Positions 36,721 to 47,026 of a stretch of 64,000 nucleotides of DNA are shown here, piece after piece. Below the pieces are notes generated by a model that was not told the origin of the DNA, searched no databases, and saw nothing but the letters and a program-made list of their open reading frames with translations. Within the stretch, counting starts at the first letter, position 1. Each line of letters starts with the position of its first letter. This stretch comes from Alphaproteobacteria bacterium (lineage in GTDB: Bacteria; Pseudomonadota; Alphaproteobacteria; UBA9655): NCBI GenBank assembly GCA_019752515.1, contig JAIEMB010000006.1, positions 186,001 through 250,000 on the forward strand, written 5' to 3'. Made by a program: the position numbers and the translations under genes.

Positions 36721-38578
36721 TAACTTTCATTTCGAAACCCCACTCTGGCTCTGGGGACTTTTCTTCATTCCTTCGATATGGATGCTTTCTCGATTTTTTA
36801 CTCAAAAACAGATGAATTTCTCTCGGTTAGAAACATTTATAGATAAAGATCTGCTGCCACACTTGCTCATCAACGGCGGTAAGGGAAACATTTCTTTCTG
36901 GAAGATTCTGTTAGCATGGTCCGTTCTATGGGCCTTATTAATCTCTGCGTTGGCAGGGCCTCGGTGGGATTATCACGACATTGAAACTTTTACCCCTGAT
37001 CAAAGTCTATGTATTCTTTTAGATGTCTCCCAATCCATGGATGCGCAAGATGTAAAACCATCTCGCATAATAAGGGCTCGCCAAATTATTGAGGATATTT
37101 TAAATTTGGCTCAAGGAGTAAAAATAAGCTTAATCGTTTTTGCCGCTGATCCTCATATGATTACCCCCTTAACCGATGACATGGACATGATTCGCAACTT
37201 TCTACCCTCTCTAGGAACAGACCTCGTCCATGTTCAAGGGAGCAGACTTTCTCCTGCTATTCTCATGGCATCTCGTTTGCTAGAGATTTCCTCAGGACAT
37301 AACAAATCTATTCTTGTAATCTCTGACGGCGGATTTGAAGATGAAAATGCCATCGCTCAGGCCCATAAGTTAGCTCAACAGGGGATAAGGATGTATGTCA
37401 TGGGCATTGGGACGGAGGAAGGTTCCCCCATTTATGATAAACAAGGGAATACCCTTAAAATGGAAGGCTCCACCATTCTATCAAAACTGGAAAAAGATAA
37501 ACTCCGCGAACTCAGTCAAGCAGGAAAAGGGCAATATCTAGAAGCTCAGTATTCCGATGAACTAATCCAAAGGTTTTTAAACCAAATCAAAGAAAACTCA
37601 ACCTCTCCAGAAAAAACCCTGCAAAAAGTTCGCCAATGGGAAGAACGATTTTATTTGCTTGTCCTTCCTGCAATGGCTCTTCTTCTCTTCTGGTTTCGGC
37701 GAGGGTTTGTTTTTTCTTTTCTACTCTTCATTTTTTTCCTTTCCGGCCAGCAAACAAGAGCTTCTCATTTTCAAGACTATTTTAAAAATGTAGACACACT
37801 TGCCAAAGAAGCTCTTGACCAAGGAAACTATGAGAAAGCATTAGAAATATTCAAGGACCCTTATCGCCAAGGTGTCGCCCAGTATAAAGCTGGCAACTTT
37901 GCTGAGGCAGAAAAATTATTCCAAGAATCACAACGTCCAGAAGTGGCAACGGACGCTCTTTATAATCTTGGAAACGCCCTTGCAAATCAACAAAAGTTAG
38001 AGCAAGCCGTTAGAGCTTATGAGAGAGTTCTTGAAAAGAATCCCGATCATATTAAAGCAAAACACAATTTAGAAATCGTGAAGAAATTGCTGGAGCAAGA
38101 GCAGAAGAAAGAGCAAGAGAAAAAAGAAGACGAAAAAAGCAAAGATAGTGAGAACCCTGATCAAAGTGATCAAAACAAGGAAAACTCAAAACCTGAAGAT
38201 CAGCAAAAGTCAAAAGATCAAGATGCTCAAAAAAATGACAATTCCTCAGAAAAAAATGAGCCTGAAAAGGGTAATGAAGAGGATAAGGATCAAAACGACA
38301 TTCCAGGTATCAAATCAAATGAAGAGAAAAACCAAGGAGATGAGCAAAAATCTTTAGCTAGCAATGGAGATGACAAAAAGAAACCGTCCGGTAAAAAAGC
38401 TGAACCTGAACAAGAAAAAAGGCCTTTTCCTCAAGAAGGCCCCATAAAAACCCAAGAAGATATAGATGCTGACCAATGGCTGGACCAGATGACAAATGAC
38501 CAGAAGTCCTTTTTAAAAAACCAATTTTATATGGAATCTCAACAAAATGGTTCAAAGGAGGGAATAAAACCATGGTAA
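36710..38578 (+). CDS. batB: VWA and TPR fusion protein (BatB-BatC)
   Basis: A 622-residue inner-membrane protein that joins in one chain the VWA part typical of BatB and the TPR part typical of BatC. It has N-terminal helices, a VWA domain with MIDAS DVSQS at about residue 104 (LLDVSQSMDAQD), further helices (about 310-345), TPR units (about 365-455, with LYNLGNALANQQKLEQAVRAYERVLEKNP), and a long Lys/Glu/Asp/Gln/Asn-rich tail (about 455-578), probably disordered. The two genes are separate in Bacteroides; such fusions are common in proteobacteria. It overlaps batA by 11 bases and batD by 7 bases. Confidence 0.9.
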   Translation: MELNNFHFETPLWLWGLFFIPSIWMLSRFFTQKQMNFSRLETFIDKDLLPHLLINGGKGNISFWKILLAWSVLWALLISALAGPRWDYHDIETFTPDQSLCILLDVSQSMDAQDVKPSRIIRARQIIEDILNLAQGVKISLIVFAADPHMITPLTDDMDMIRNFLPSLGTDLVHVQGSRLSPAILMASRLLEISSGHNKSILVISDGGFEDENAIAQAHKLAQQGIRMYVMGIGTEEGSPIYDKQGNTLKMEGSTILSKLEKDKLRELSQAGKGQYLEAQYSDELIQRFLNQIKENSTSPEKTLQKVRQWEERFYLLVLPAMALLLFWFRRGFVFSFLLFIFFLSGQQTRASHFQDYFKNVDTLAKEALDQGNYEKALEIFKDPYRQGVAQYKAGNFAEAEKLFQESQRPEVATDALYNLGNALANQQKLEQAVRAYERVLEKNPDHIKAKHNLEIVKKLLEQEQKKEQEKKEDEKSKDSENPDQSDQNKENSKPEDQQKSKDQDAQKNDNSSEKNEPEKGNEEDKDQNDIPGIKSNEEKNQGDEQKSLASNGDDKKKPSGKKAEPEQEKRPFPQEGPIKTQEDIDADQWLDQMTNDQKSFLKNQFYMESQQNGSKEGIKPW

Positions 38579-40383
38579 GAAGTCTACTGATTATGTTTTT
38601 CATAAGTATATTTCTCCCCATAGCTTCCTTTGCTGCGGAGTTTATAGCCAGCGTAGATCAGAATCAGATTAACGTTGGGAATAGTTTTATGTTGCAGTTA
38701 AAACTCTCAGGTGCTTCTTCAAAAGGCCACCCCGATATTTCTGAGCTTCAAGAAAATTTCATTGTTTTAGGAAAACAGCAACTTTCTAACACAACGATTA
38801 TCAATGGGAATCTTTCAACAAGCATGAGTTGGCAATATAGGCTCACTCCTAAAAAAGAAGGGATATATAAAATTCCCTCCATCAAAATAGAGAGTTCTGA
38901 AGGCGTTCTTACAAGTCAGCCAATTTCTGTATCCGTGGAAAAAGGCTCAGGTCCTTCGAACCACGAAGATAAGGAGACTACCTTCTCGGCGAGCGTTAAC
39001 AAGAGAACTCCTTATAAGAACGAGCCAGTCATTTATACAGTACGCCTCACAACACAAGAAACCCTCGTTAATGCTCAAGCGGGAGATTTTTCTCTCGAAG
39101 GTGCCATGATTAAACCCATTGGAAAACCGAAAATTTATGAACGTGTGGAAAATGGCATCCCCAATAACATAATTGAATTAAAATACATTATAACACCTCT
39201 AAAGTCAGGTTCAGTTAGAATCCCTGGTTTTCTTATCCAGGGGCAAAAAGTAGTTCAAGATAAAAGTCCCTTTGACTCAGTATTTGGTCGTGGAGGAGAT
39301 CCTTTTGATATTTTGAGAAGATTGCAGAACCTCGGCACAGAACGGTTAGAACCTTTTTCTCTGACAAGTAATGAGGTTGTATTAGACGTTAAGGCTCCCC
39401 CTCAAAACCGTTCTTCTTGGCTCCCCGCTGAATCCCTTAAAATTTCAGAAAGCCTTCCTGAGAATCAATCCTTTAAAGTAGGGGAACCCTTTACACGAAG
39501 CTTTACAATTGTAGGGGAAGGCATCGCAGCAAACCAACTTCCAAGCCTAAAAGATCAACAAGGTAAAGGAGCTCCTGTAAAAATCTATGGGGATAAGCCT
39601 ACAACAGAAGATAGCTTTAAAAAGAATACACTCACCAGCTGGCGTGAAGAAAGTTATACGCTTGTTCCTCAGCAACCTGGGAAATTAACTCTTCCTGAAA
39701 TTTCTGTACCGTGGTGGAATACAAAGGAAAACAAACTTGCTTATGCAACCCTCCCAGAGAGAACTTTAGAGATAGCTCCGGGAGCCCAAACACCACCAGC
39801 CTCTCCCCCACTCCCTCAATCGATAACACCTGAAAAAGCGGAAGAGAAAATCCAAACCCCTCCTCCCACTGAAACTTCTCAGGAGGCTAGCCATGTCAAT
39901 CATATACTTTATGGAATTATTGGAGCCCTCATCTTCTTGCTTTCATTTACCTTTTTATGGATTTTTAAACTTAAGAAGGGAAGATCTCATCGAGAAATCA
40001 CAATGGATAAAAAAGAGCCTACCCTGACTGATAAGATAGCTAAAAGACCAGCTTCTGATTTAAGCAATCAAGAACTTCTTAACATGAAGACACCAGAGGA
40101 AGTATATCACTTCTTACAAGCTTACGGACAGTCTCATTGGGGGGCTCCTCAAAATGCGTCACTGGAGATTCTATTAGGGTCTGCAAAAAATAAGTTTTCT
40201 TATCTTTCTCAAGAAGACATTGAGTTTGTAATAAAGAATTTACATAACGCCCTCTATGGGGACAAAGATATCCCTCTTGAAGAGGTAAAAAAAAGGTGTC
40301 TCAATTTGATATTGGCTATGAAAAAGAAAGAAAAAAAAGGACGAGTGAAAACAAAAAATCTGCCTGATTTAAACCCTACCTAA
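38572..40383 (+). CDS. batD: BatD-like protein
   Basis: A 603-residue exported protein with a signal peptide (MVRSLLIMFFISIFLPIASFAAEF), beta-sandwich repeats in the periplasm (QINVGNSFMLQLKLSG, NEPVIYTVRLTTQE, VGEPFTRSFTIVGEGI), a Pro-rich linker (about 400-440), a single membrane helix (ILYGIIGALIFLLSFTFLWIF) and a cytoplasmic helical tail of about 140 residues. This is the oxygen-tolerance BatD layout. It overlaps the fusion gene at its start and ends the operon. The 139 bases that follow hold no gene that I can support. Confidence 0.9.
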   Translation: MVRSLLIMFFISIFLPIASFAAEFIASVDQNQINVGNSFMLQLKLSGASSKGHPDISELQENFIVLGKQQLSNTTIINGNLSTSMSWQYRLTPKKEGIYKIPSIKIESSEGVLTSQPISVSVEKGSGPSNHEDKETTFSASVNKRTPYKNEPVIYTVRLTTQETLVNAQAGDFSLEGAMIKPIGKPKIYERVENGIPNNIIELKYIITPLKSGSVRIPGFLIQGQKVVQDKSPFDSVFGRGGDPFDILRRLQNLGTERLEPFSLTSNEVVLDVKAPPQNRSSWLPAESLKISESLPENQSFKVGEPFTRSFTIVGEGIAANQLPSLKDQQGKGAPVKIYGDKPTTEDSFKKNTLTSWREESYTLVPQQPGKLTLPEISVPWWNTKENKLAYATLPERTLEIAPGAQTPPASPPLPQSITPEKAEEKIQTPPPTETSQEASHVNHILYGIIGALIFLLSFTFLWIFKLKKGRSHREITMDKKEPTLTDKIAKRPASDLSNQELLNMKTPEEVYHFLQAYGQSHWGAPQNASLEILLGSAKNKFSYLSQEDIEFVIKNLHNALYGDKDIPLEEVKKRCLNLILAMKKKEKKGRVKTKNLPDLNPT

Positions 40384-40522
40384 GGGAATAGAGCATATAC
40401 GGCCATCCCATCGGACAATTAAAATGCTAATGAGTTCACTTCTAACACAAAAAAATCTAGAGCTTGACCAACCCCATGGAGCTCGCTAGGGTCTTTATTC
40501 AGATTAGTAATGAATTTATCCA

Positions 40523-41389
40523 ATGAAAACAGACTTTCAAACAATCATTTTAAGACTTCAAGAATTCTGGTCTCAGAAGGGATGCGTTATTTTGCAACCC
40601 TATGATGCAGAAGTCGGTGCAGGAACATTTCATCCCGCAACAACATTAAAGGCTTTAGGGCAAAAACCTTGGCGAGCGGCTTATGTGCAACCCTCTCGGA
40701 GACCTGCTGACGGACGGTATGGAGAAAATCCGAACCGCCTCTACCGCCATCACCAATATCAAGTTGTTTTAAAGCCCTCCCCTCATAATGTTCAGGACAT
40801 TTATCTGGACAGTTTGAAATATATCGGTATGGATCCTAATCTTCATGATATTCGTTTTGTGGAAGATGATTGGGAAAGTCCGACCTTAGGAGCATCCGGT
40901 TTGGGATGGGAGGTATGGGCTGGCGGTCAAGAAATCACCCAATTTACCTATTTTCAGCAAATTGGGGGATTTCCTTGTTCTCCTGTTTCAGCCGAATTAA
41001 CTTATGGTCTTGAGCGGCTTATCATGACATTACAAGGGATAGAGAACGTCTACGACCTAACTTGGAATGATCCAAAAGGAGAATTTCCAATGTCTTATGG
41101 GGATGTGGCCCTTCAAATGGAACAAGAATTTTCCGCCTTTAGTTTTGAACATTTAGATGCATCTATGGTTTTCCGTCACTTTGAAGACGCAGAAGCCATG
41201 TGTCATCACCTCGTGAGCCATAAACTTGTTCTCCCAGCCTATGAGTATTGCTTAAAGGCTAGTCACCTTTTTAATCTATTAGATGCACGTGGTGTTTTAA
41301 GTGTTACTGAACGGGCAAATTATATTGGACGTGTCAGGTCTCTCGCTCGCCAGTGTTGCGAGCTTTGGATGGAGAATTCTCATGGCTGA
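40523..41389 (+). CDS. glyQ: Glycyl-tRNA synthetase alpha subunit
   Basis: Catalytic subunit of the tetrameric (alpha2beta2) bacterial GlyRS. The 288-residue product shows the family blocks [72 protein letters not shown] and [21 protein letters not shown]. The C-terminus overlaps the glyS start by 8 bases, so subunits are made from one coupled transcript. No T-box or similar leader is apparent in the 139 bases upstream. Confidence 0.97.
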   Translation: MKTDFQTIILRLQEFWSQKGCVILQPYDAEVGAGTFHPATTLKALGQKPWRAAYVQPSRRPADGRYGENPNRLYRHHQYQVVLKPSPHNVQDIYLDSLKYIGMDPNLHDIRFVEDDWESPTLGASGLGWEVWAGGQEITQFTYFQQIGGFPCSPVSAELTYGLERLIMTLQGIENVYDLTWNDPKGEFPMSYGDVALQMEQEFSAFSFEHLDASMVFRHFEDAEAMCHHLVSHKLVLPAYEYCLKASHLFNLLDARGVLSVTERANYIGRVRSLARQCCELWMENSHG

Positions 41390-43463
41390 ATGGCTCTTTG
41401 AAATTTTCTCTGAGGAAATCCCTTCTCGCATGCAAAAGGGCGCTCAGGAGCAGCTTAAAGCTCTTGCAGAAACATACCTTCAACAAGAAAAGCTATCCTT
41501 TAAAGACATTTATACATTTATTACGCCGCGTAGACTTGTTTTGGTGGTGGAAGGTCTTCCTCTAAACACAGAAGAAAAATGGGAGGAGAAAAAAGGACCT
41601 CGGATTGATGCCCCTCAAATGGCTATAGACGGATTTTTAAAAACAACGGGTGTTCGTCGCGACGAGTGTCAAGTGAGGGATACACCAAAAGGGCAGTTTT
41701 TATTTGTTGTGCAGAAGGACCCCGGCCGCCCCACAGCCGATGTGCTGGCCCAAATTGCTCCTCTGTTTCTCGAGAAATTTCGCTGGGCAAAATCAATGCG
41801 TTGGGGAAGCCTTTCCACACCGTGGGTTCGTCCTATCCGCGGGCTTCTTTGTCTTTTTAACGGAAACGTTGTTCCTTTTTCCTATGCAGGTATCACCACT
41901 TCAAACACAACTCATGGCCATCGTTTTTTAGCCCCGCAGCCCTTTTCTGTAGATAGCTTTAAGGATTATCAAAAAAAACTCCGTGACCATTTTGTTATCT
42001 TAGATTGGCAAGAGCGCCGAGATCTCATTCAAAGAGAGGTTAGCCGTATTGCTCAAGACTTGACCCCGGCTCAAGATGACGAGCTTCTTGATGAAGTTGC
42101 AGGACTTACTGAGTGGCCTATAGCTTTAAAAGGAAGCATAGATGAACATTTTATGAAACTTCCTCTTGAAGTGATAACAACGCCGATGCGAGTGCATCAA
42201 CGTTACTTTCCTCTTTTTAACTCTCAAGGGGATCTTGCACCCTTTTTTGGCGTTATCGCTAATACACAAGCAACAGATGGCGGAAAAACAATCCTTACGG
42301 GAAATGAACGTGTTTTGAGGGCGCGTTTAGCTGATGCTCAGTTTTTTTGGCAACAAGATCAAAAGCACCCTCTCGAACACTTTAATATCTCCTTAAAAAC
42401 AAGGCTCTTTCATCAACATTTAGGCAGTCTCTTTGATAAGGTTGTACGCTTGGAGAAACTGTGTGGTCGGATCGCAGCAAAAATAGGGGCGGATGAGAAA
42501 GTCGTAAAACGAGCAGCCTTATTATCTAAAGCTGATCTTGCAAGCCAGATGGTTGGAGAATTCCCCGAACTCCAAGGAATCATGGGCCGTTATTATGCAC
42601 AGGCTCAAGGTGAAACCCCTGAGGTTTTCCAAGCTATCGAAGAACATTATTGGCCTCGAGTTTCGGGAGGCCCTATTCCTGATGCGGTTTCCAGCCTCAT
42701 TCTTGCCATCGCAGACCGGCTAGATACGCTCATTGGATTTTTTACAATTGGTATTACCCCGTCCGGATCGAAAGATCCCTTTGCCTTACGTCGAGCAGGC
42801 TTAAGCCTCATAGCCTTGTCCCTTAACCCCCACTTTAGTCTATCTATAGATGAAGCTCTTGGGTGGGCTTATGATATGTACCCTTGGTCTGAATTGACAC
42901 CACCTACCTTAAAAAGTAAAGAAAAGGCCGTTTCAGATCTTTGGCAATTTCTCCTCGAACGTCTTAAGTTTACCCTCCGTGATGGACAAGGTAGCCCTTA
43001 CGACCACGTTGATGCTGTTTTAGCCGTTGCTCGAGAAAACCCTACATTTTCTGACCTTGCCTTACGCGTAAGAGCCTTAGATCAACTTATGGATAGAGAA
43101 GATGGCCAAAATCTTCTGAAAGCTTATAAAAGAGCTTCAAATATATTAAGAATTGAAGAAGAAAAAGATAAGAAGCAGTATGAGGGTTATGTCCTTGAAA
43201 ACAATTTAACCGATTCAGAAGAAAAAGATCTTTTTGAACATTTATCAGAAAACTCCCCAAAAATTCAGGATCTTGTCAAAAAAGGTAATTTTGTCCAAGC
43301 CGTTCAAGATTTGGCAAAGTTCAGGCCTTATGTAGATCGTTTCTTTGATAAAATTATTGTAAATACAAAGGAAGAAAAAATACGTATAAATCGTCTTAAT
43401 ATTCTTGCTTTTCTTAGAAAAACATTGCATCAAGTAGCAGACTTTTCAAAAATTGAGGGTTAG
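41382..43463 (+). CDS. glyS: Glycyl-tRNA synthetase beta subunit
   Basis: Second subunit of GlyRS, for tRNA binding. I choose the ATG at 41382 ([18 protein letters not shown]), the family-typical N-terminus, with GGAG about 10 bases upstream. An ATG at 41301 would overlap glyQ by 89 bases. The 693-residue length is normal. Landmarks are [35 protein letters not shown], the HD-like [29 protein letters not shown] block and a helical C-terminal DALR-like anticodon domain. It is followed by cdd after 18 bases. Confidence 0.96.
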   Translation: MAEWLFEIFSEEIPSRMQKGAQEQLKALAETYLQQEKLSFKDIYTFITPRRLVLVVEGLPLNTEEKWEEKKGPRIDAPQMAIDGFLKTTGVRRDECQVRDTPKGQFLFVVQKDPGRPTADVLAQIAPLFLEKFRWAKSMRWGSLSTPWVRPIRGLLCLFNGNVVPFSYAGITTSNTTHGHRFLAPQPFSVDSFKDYQKKLRDHFVILDWQERRDLIQREVSRIAQDLTPAQDDELLDEVAGLTEWPIALKGSIDEHFMKLPLEVITTPMRVHQRYFPLFNSQGDLAPFFGVIANTQATDGGKTILTGNERVLRARLADAQFFWQQDQKHPLEHFNISLKTRLFHQHLGSLFDKVVRLEKLCGRIAAKIGADEKVVKRAALLSKADLASQMVGEFPELQGIMGRYYAQAQGETPEVFQAIEEHYWPRVSGGPIPDAVSSLILAIADRLDTLIGFFTIGITPSGSKDPFALRRAGLSLIALSLNPHFSLSIDEALGWAYDMYPWSELTPPTLKSKEKAVSDLWQFLLERLKFTLRDGQGSPYDHVDAVLAVARENPTFSDLALRVRALDQLMDREDGQNLLKAYKRASNILRIEEEKDKKQYEGYVLENNLTDSEEKDLFEHLSENSPKIQDLVKKGNFVQAVQDLAKFRPYVDRFFDKIIVNTKEEKIRINRLNILAFLRKTLHQVADFSKIEG

Positions 43464-43481
43464 TTTAAAGAGGAGACGTAT

Positions 43482-43931
43482 ATGATTTCAGAAGATCTTA
43501 AAGAAAAGCTCATTAGGCTTGCAAAAGAAGCTCAAGAGAAATCTTATGCTCCTTACTCAAATTTTCCTGTAGGAGCTGCTTTGATTACAGAAGATGGTGA
43601 TTTTTTTACAGGCTGTAACGTCGAAAATATCTCTTACGGACTCACTAATTGTGGAGAGAGAACGGCCATTTTTAAAATGATCTCAGAAAAAGGACCGCAA
43701 GCAAAAATTAAAGCTCTTGCTGTCACAACAAAAGCAGATATCCCCTGTACACCCTGTGGGGCATGCCGCCAAGTTATTCAAGAATTCAGCCTGCCGGATT
43801 TAGTCGTCATTTATAAGGGCTCGAATGATTATGTTGTTATGCCAATGAGCCAACATTTACCAGGTGCCTTTACAGAATTTGTAGCTGTTAATCAGGATGG
43901 ATCTTCCAAACGCATCCAAACAGGCACATAA
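43482..43931 (+). CDS. cdd: Cytidine deaminase
   Basis: Deaminates cytidine and deoxycytidine for pyrimidine salvage. The 149-residue product is of the short tetrameric type, with the zinc site Cys57 in NCGERTA (catalytic Glu59) and Cys89 and Cys92 in PCTPCGACRQ; the substrate loop NFPVGAAL and CNVENISYG are intact. It has an AGAGGAG ribosome site. Its 3' end overlaps that of the convergent ygfZ by 40 bases. Confidence 0.95.
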   Translation: MISEDLKEKLIRLAKEAQEKSYAPYSNFPVGAALITEDGDFFTGCNVENISYGLTNCGERTAIFKMISEKGPQAKIKALAVTTKADIPCTPCGACRQVIQEFSLPDLVVIYKGSNDYVVMPMSQHLPGAFTEFVAVNQDGSSKRIQTGT

Positions 43932-44746
43932 GGCTTTAGACGAGCCTGTCCGCATAAGAGCTCCCCTTGCGCTTTTAAGGCCTCTATTCGAAGATGGGCC
44001 ATGCCTTGATGCTCCTTATGAGAGCGCAGTTCACCAACAGAATTTTCATTTTGCAGAATTTCCGTGCCCTCTTGAGGTGGATCTCCCTCTATATTTACGG
44101 GAAACAAACGCTTACGGACAAGACCGCGGTATTTTGTACGCGCCGTTAGTTCCTGCCCCATATAACATCCCTTCGTCCAACTTATTGCATTAAGTTCATC
44201 CAAACCACATTCTAAGGGAATAGACTTTTCAGGGATCAAATCTATGCCCCCTTCAGGAATTCCAAGCTTCAACCGATGAACATCATAGTCCTTAGGAGTT
44301 ACAATCTGAAACTTCCATGAAAAATCTGTTCCAATAAAACGAGCTCCCAATGCCAATAGACGCGGGTCTATAAAAAAGCACTCTCTCAAATTACCTGGTT
44401 CTTCTTTAAGATCGAGTTGAGCTGCCACATCTTCTCCCCAGAAGGCATACACTTGTAAATCAGGGCGAAGATTAAGCGTCACCTTTGAACGTAATTTATA
44501 AAGCCTCAGTTTTTTTAACAGGTCTCCTAAGCGAGAGGCTTCCGCATCCAAAAGATAGGAGTCCTCACTTTCGATAATAAAAAAATCAAAAAGGAATCTG
44601 CCTTGAGGCGAAAGAAGGGTGGTATAAATCGCATGATGAGGGGTGACAAGGTTAATGTCATTCGTAATGAGCCCTTGCAGAAAAGTGGCTTTGTCTTCTC
44701 CTTTAATTTCTAAAACTCCCCGTTGGGAAAGAATGCTAACATACAT
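43892..44746 (-). CDS. ygfZ: YgfZ/GcvT-like folate-binding protein (Fe-S maintenance)
   Basis: Homologue of YgfZ and mitochondrial IBA57, which support assembly or repair of certain 4Fe-4S enzymes with the help of folate. The 284-residue product has the diagnostic motif KGCYMGQELTARTKYRG with its conserved Cys, plus RGVLEIKGEDKATFLQGLITNDI at the N-terminus. It fits with the Fe-S scaffold Nfu gene at the right of the window. Convergent with cdd; the last 13 codons overlap cdd on the other strand. Confidence 0.93.
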   Translation of the reverse strand: MYVSILSQRGVLEIKGEDKATFLQGLITNDINLVTPHHAIYTTLLSPQGRFLFDFFIIESEDSYLLDAEASRLGDLLKKLRLYKLRSKVTLNLRPDLQVYAFWGEDVAAQLDLKEEPGNLRECFFIDPRLLALGARFIGTDFSWKFQIVTPKDYDVHRLKLGIPEGGIDLIPEKSIPLECGLDELNAISWTKGCYMGQELTARTKYRGLVRKRLFPVNIEGDPPQEGTEILQNENSVGELRSHKEHQGMAHLRIEALKAQGELLCGQARLKPYVPVWMRLEDPS

Positions 44747-44777
44747 GAACGCCTCACTTTCCCCCTTAGTAAAGGAT

Positions 44778-44807
44778 AAAGCTTACTCTTTTTCAAAGGT
44801 AAGCTTT
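44778..44807. other. Hairpin between divergent ygfZ and MFS genes
   Basis: AAAGCTTAC pairs with GTAAGCTTT across a 12-base loop and is followed by TAAATTT on the plus strand. It lies between two divergent starts, so it could be a leader attenuator or a remnant terminator. The sequence does not decide. Confidence 0.35.
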
Positions 44808-44910
44808 TAAATTTACGAATAACACTTTTCTAAAAACATTATAAAGGTGATATCCAAGTTAATATCCTATATTCTGTTATATGTTCTCTATAAAAAGACA
44901 GAATTACACC

Positions 44911-46095
44911 ATGCACCGCCTCAATCATCAGCTACTGTTTATACCAATTTTATGTTCATTGGCAACATTGGCACTGAGTGCCGCTTCCATTTACTTGCCA
45001 TCCTTACCCTCAATTGGGCTAACTTTAGGCGTAGAGAAAGGATTTGTCCAATGGACACTTACAACTTTTTTTGTAGGATCTTTCTTTGGGAGTTTGGTCT
45101 TAGGGCCTCTCTCCGATCGACTTGGACGTGTTATCGTTGTAAAATTAGGCCTTCTTGTCTTTATCGCTGCCAGTTATATGTGTGCTGTATCTCAGAGCAT
45201 CTTTGATCTTGAATATGGACGTTTTGTGCAGGGATTCGCCGCAAGTGCTGGTTTATTAGCCTCAAGGGCTATAGGTCGAGATCTATTTGAAGGTGTAAAT
45301 CTTACACGTTTTTCAGCACTTTTAATCTTAGTGATTTCTCTTTCTAGGAATCTTGCAATTCCTTTAGGGGGAATTATAGATCATTATTTTGGGTGGAGAG
45401 TTATTTTTTATTTTCTCATATACATCGCAATCGCTATTCTCATTTTGGTGTGGTTATGGTTGCCCGAAACGCGCATTAACACAGATAAAGCTCCTGTCCC
45501 TGTCTCCTTTTTTAGTCATTACAGCGTGCTATTTAAGACTCCTTATTTCATTATGTTATGTTGTATTATGGGTATTCAACTTGCAATTTTTTATTGTTAC
45601 TTATCTTTATCCCCTTTCATCTTTATAACTCTTTTTGAATGGCCAACAACAGAGTATGCATACCTTGGCTTTGTAAATGCTACAGGGACACTCCTTGGCT
45701 TTTTTCTCACTCAATTTTTTGCAAATCGATATTCTCAACTGAACGTTATTTTTACAAGTTGTCTTTTATATTTTTTAATAAGTGTTGTATATATAGGAAC
45801 ATATTTTTATATCCCTTTTAAACCTTATGTATTAATTCTGTTTTGTACTTTTTTCTTTTGCACATCTACTATAATCATTTCAAATGCAATGGCCGCTTCT
45901 TTACAAATTTTTCCTCATATTGCAGGCAATGCAGCCGCTATTATGAATGCAGTACAGTTTTCTCTTGCGATTCTCGGGAGTGGGATTTCTAGTTACCTTC
46001 CTAACTCTCCTTTAGCTTTAGGAACAGCTATAGGTGGGTTGAGCCTCGCAAGTTTAATAATTGCATTTTATGTTAAAAAACACGCATCGTGTTAA
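44911..46095 (+). CDS. MFS transporter, Bcr/CflA drug-efflux type
   Basis: Proton-driven exporter of the major facilitator family. About 394 residues from the ATG at 44911 (44881 is an alternative start with ten more residues). It has 12 hydrophobic segments and the loop 2-3 signature GPLSDRLGRVIVVK, preceded by SAASIYLPSLPSIGLTLGV, the helix 1 pattern of Bcr/CflA proteins. Substrates may be small drugs or metabolites such as amino acids or purines; the sequence cannot say which. A hairpin terminator follows 90 bases later. Confidence 0.88.
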   Translation: MHRLNHQLLFIPILCSLATLALSAASIYLPSLPSIGLTLGVEKGFVQWTLTTFFVGSFFGSLVLGPLSDRLGRVIVVKLGLLVFIAASYMCAVSQSIFDLEYGRFVQGFAASAGLLASRAIGRDLFEGVNLTRFSALLILVISLSRNLAIPLGGIIDHYFGWRVIFYFLIYIAIAILILVWLWLPETRINTDKAPVPVSFFSHYSVLFKTPYFIMLCCIMGIQLAIFYCYLSLSPFIFITLFEWPTTEYAYLGFVNATGTLLGFFLTQFFANRYSQLNVIFTSCLLYFLISVVYIGTYFYIPFKPYVLILFCTFFFCTSTIIISNAMAASLQIFPHIAGNAAAIMNAVQFSLAILGSGISSYLPNSPLALGTAIGGLSLASLIIAFYVKKHASC

Positions 46096-46185
46096 TACGA
46101 CGCGAATATCCTTTTTTCTTTCAGACAAGAATTTTCTTTGTTATCTACATCCCTTATCAGCTGCACTTCACTTAATACAAAATTT

Positions 46186-46207
46186 AGACCTTCAAAAGAG
46201 AAGGTCT
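46186..46207 (+). terminator. Terminator after the MFS gene
   Basis: AGACCTTC pairs perfectly with GAAGGTCT around a 6-base loop and is followed by a pyrimidine-rich TTGCCCTTTTCC. It separates the transporter gene from the yebC-ruvCAB operon. Confidence 0.65.
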
Positions 46208-46244
46208 TGCCCTTTTCCTCAAAAACCAAGTACTTTACTTTCTA

Positions 46245-46250
46245 TATAAT
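46245..46250 (+). promoter_or_regulatory. Candidate -10 box of yebC-ruvCAB
   Basis: A perfect TATAAT lies 24 bases before the yebC start, after the preceding terminator. No convincing -35 element is visible at 16-18 bases upstream, so this is tentative. Confidence 0.35.
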
Positions 46251-46273
46251 GACTAAATGTATATGAGGATAAG

Positions 46274-47026
46274 ATGGCTGGGCACTCACAGTTTAAAAAT
46301 ATTATGTATCGAAAAGGGGCACAAGATGCCAAACGCGCTAAGGTTTTTACAAAGATCATTCGAGAGCTGACAACGTCCGCTCGCATAAATCCTGATCCGG
46401 AAGCAAACCCTCGTCTTCGCCAAGCCATTATTGCCGCAAGAGGCGCAAATATGCCTAAGGATACGATGGAAAGAGCCATCAAAAGAGGAGCTGGAGGAGA
46501 AGATGCAACTGACTATGTGGAAGTGCGGTATGAAGGATATGGGCCTGCAGGTGTGGCTGTCATTGTAGAAGCTCTTACAGACAATCGGAATCGAACGGCT
46601 GCAGAAGTGAGAGCAGCGTTTACGAAATATGGCGGAAATTTGGGGGAAACGAATAGTGTAAGCTTTATGTTTAATCGCATAGGCGTTATTCGTTACCCCA
46701 AGGATAAAATTAATTTTGAAGCTCTTTTTGATGCCTCACTCGAGGCTGGAGCGCAGAATATTGAAGAGGCAGACAAGGGATATGAAATAGAATCAACTCT
46801 TGAAGATTTCTCTACCGTACGTGACTCATTGTTTACGAAGTTTGGTGATCCTGAAAGTACGGAGCTCATTTGGAAACCTCAAACAACAACCCCTGTAGAT
46901 GAAGAAAGAGCCGCCTCTTTGATGAAGCTTATTGATATTTTAGAAGATAACGACGATGTCCAATCTGTCTTTGCGAACTTTGAAGTTTCGGATGAAGTCA
47001 TGGAAAAACTGGCGAGTGGAAAATAA
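46274..47026 (+). CDS. yebC: YebC/TACO1 family protein
   Basis: Relieves ribosome stalling at certain proline-containing motifs, and is named a transcriptional regulator in older annotation. The 250-residue product begins [28 protein letters not shown] and has [20 protein letters not shown] and [14 protein letters not shown]-type blocks of the family. It has a TGAGGATAAG ribosome site. It leads a coupled yebC-ruvC-ruvA-ruvB run, the classic order, with its stop overlapping the ruvC start (TAATG). Confidence 0.96.
   Translation: MAGHSQFKNIMYRKGAQDAKRAKVFTKIIRELTTSARINPDPEANPRLRQAIIAARGANMPKDTMERAIKRGAGGEDATDYVEVRYEGYGPAGVAVIVEALTDNRNRTAAEVRAAFTKYGGNLGETNSVSFMFNRIGVIRYPKDKINFEALFDASLEAGAQNIEEADKGYEIESTLEDFSTVRDSLFTKFGDPESTELIWKPQTTTPVDEERAASLMKLIDILEDNDDVQSVFANFEVSDEVMEKLASGK

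Noticed and set aside
40384-40522. Possible T-box or riboswitch before glyQ
   Set aside because: A weak stem (GAGCT/AGCTC) is present, but there is no T-box sequence or specifier arrangement, and T-boxes are not expected in alphaproteobacteria.
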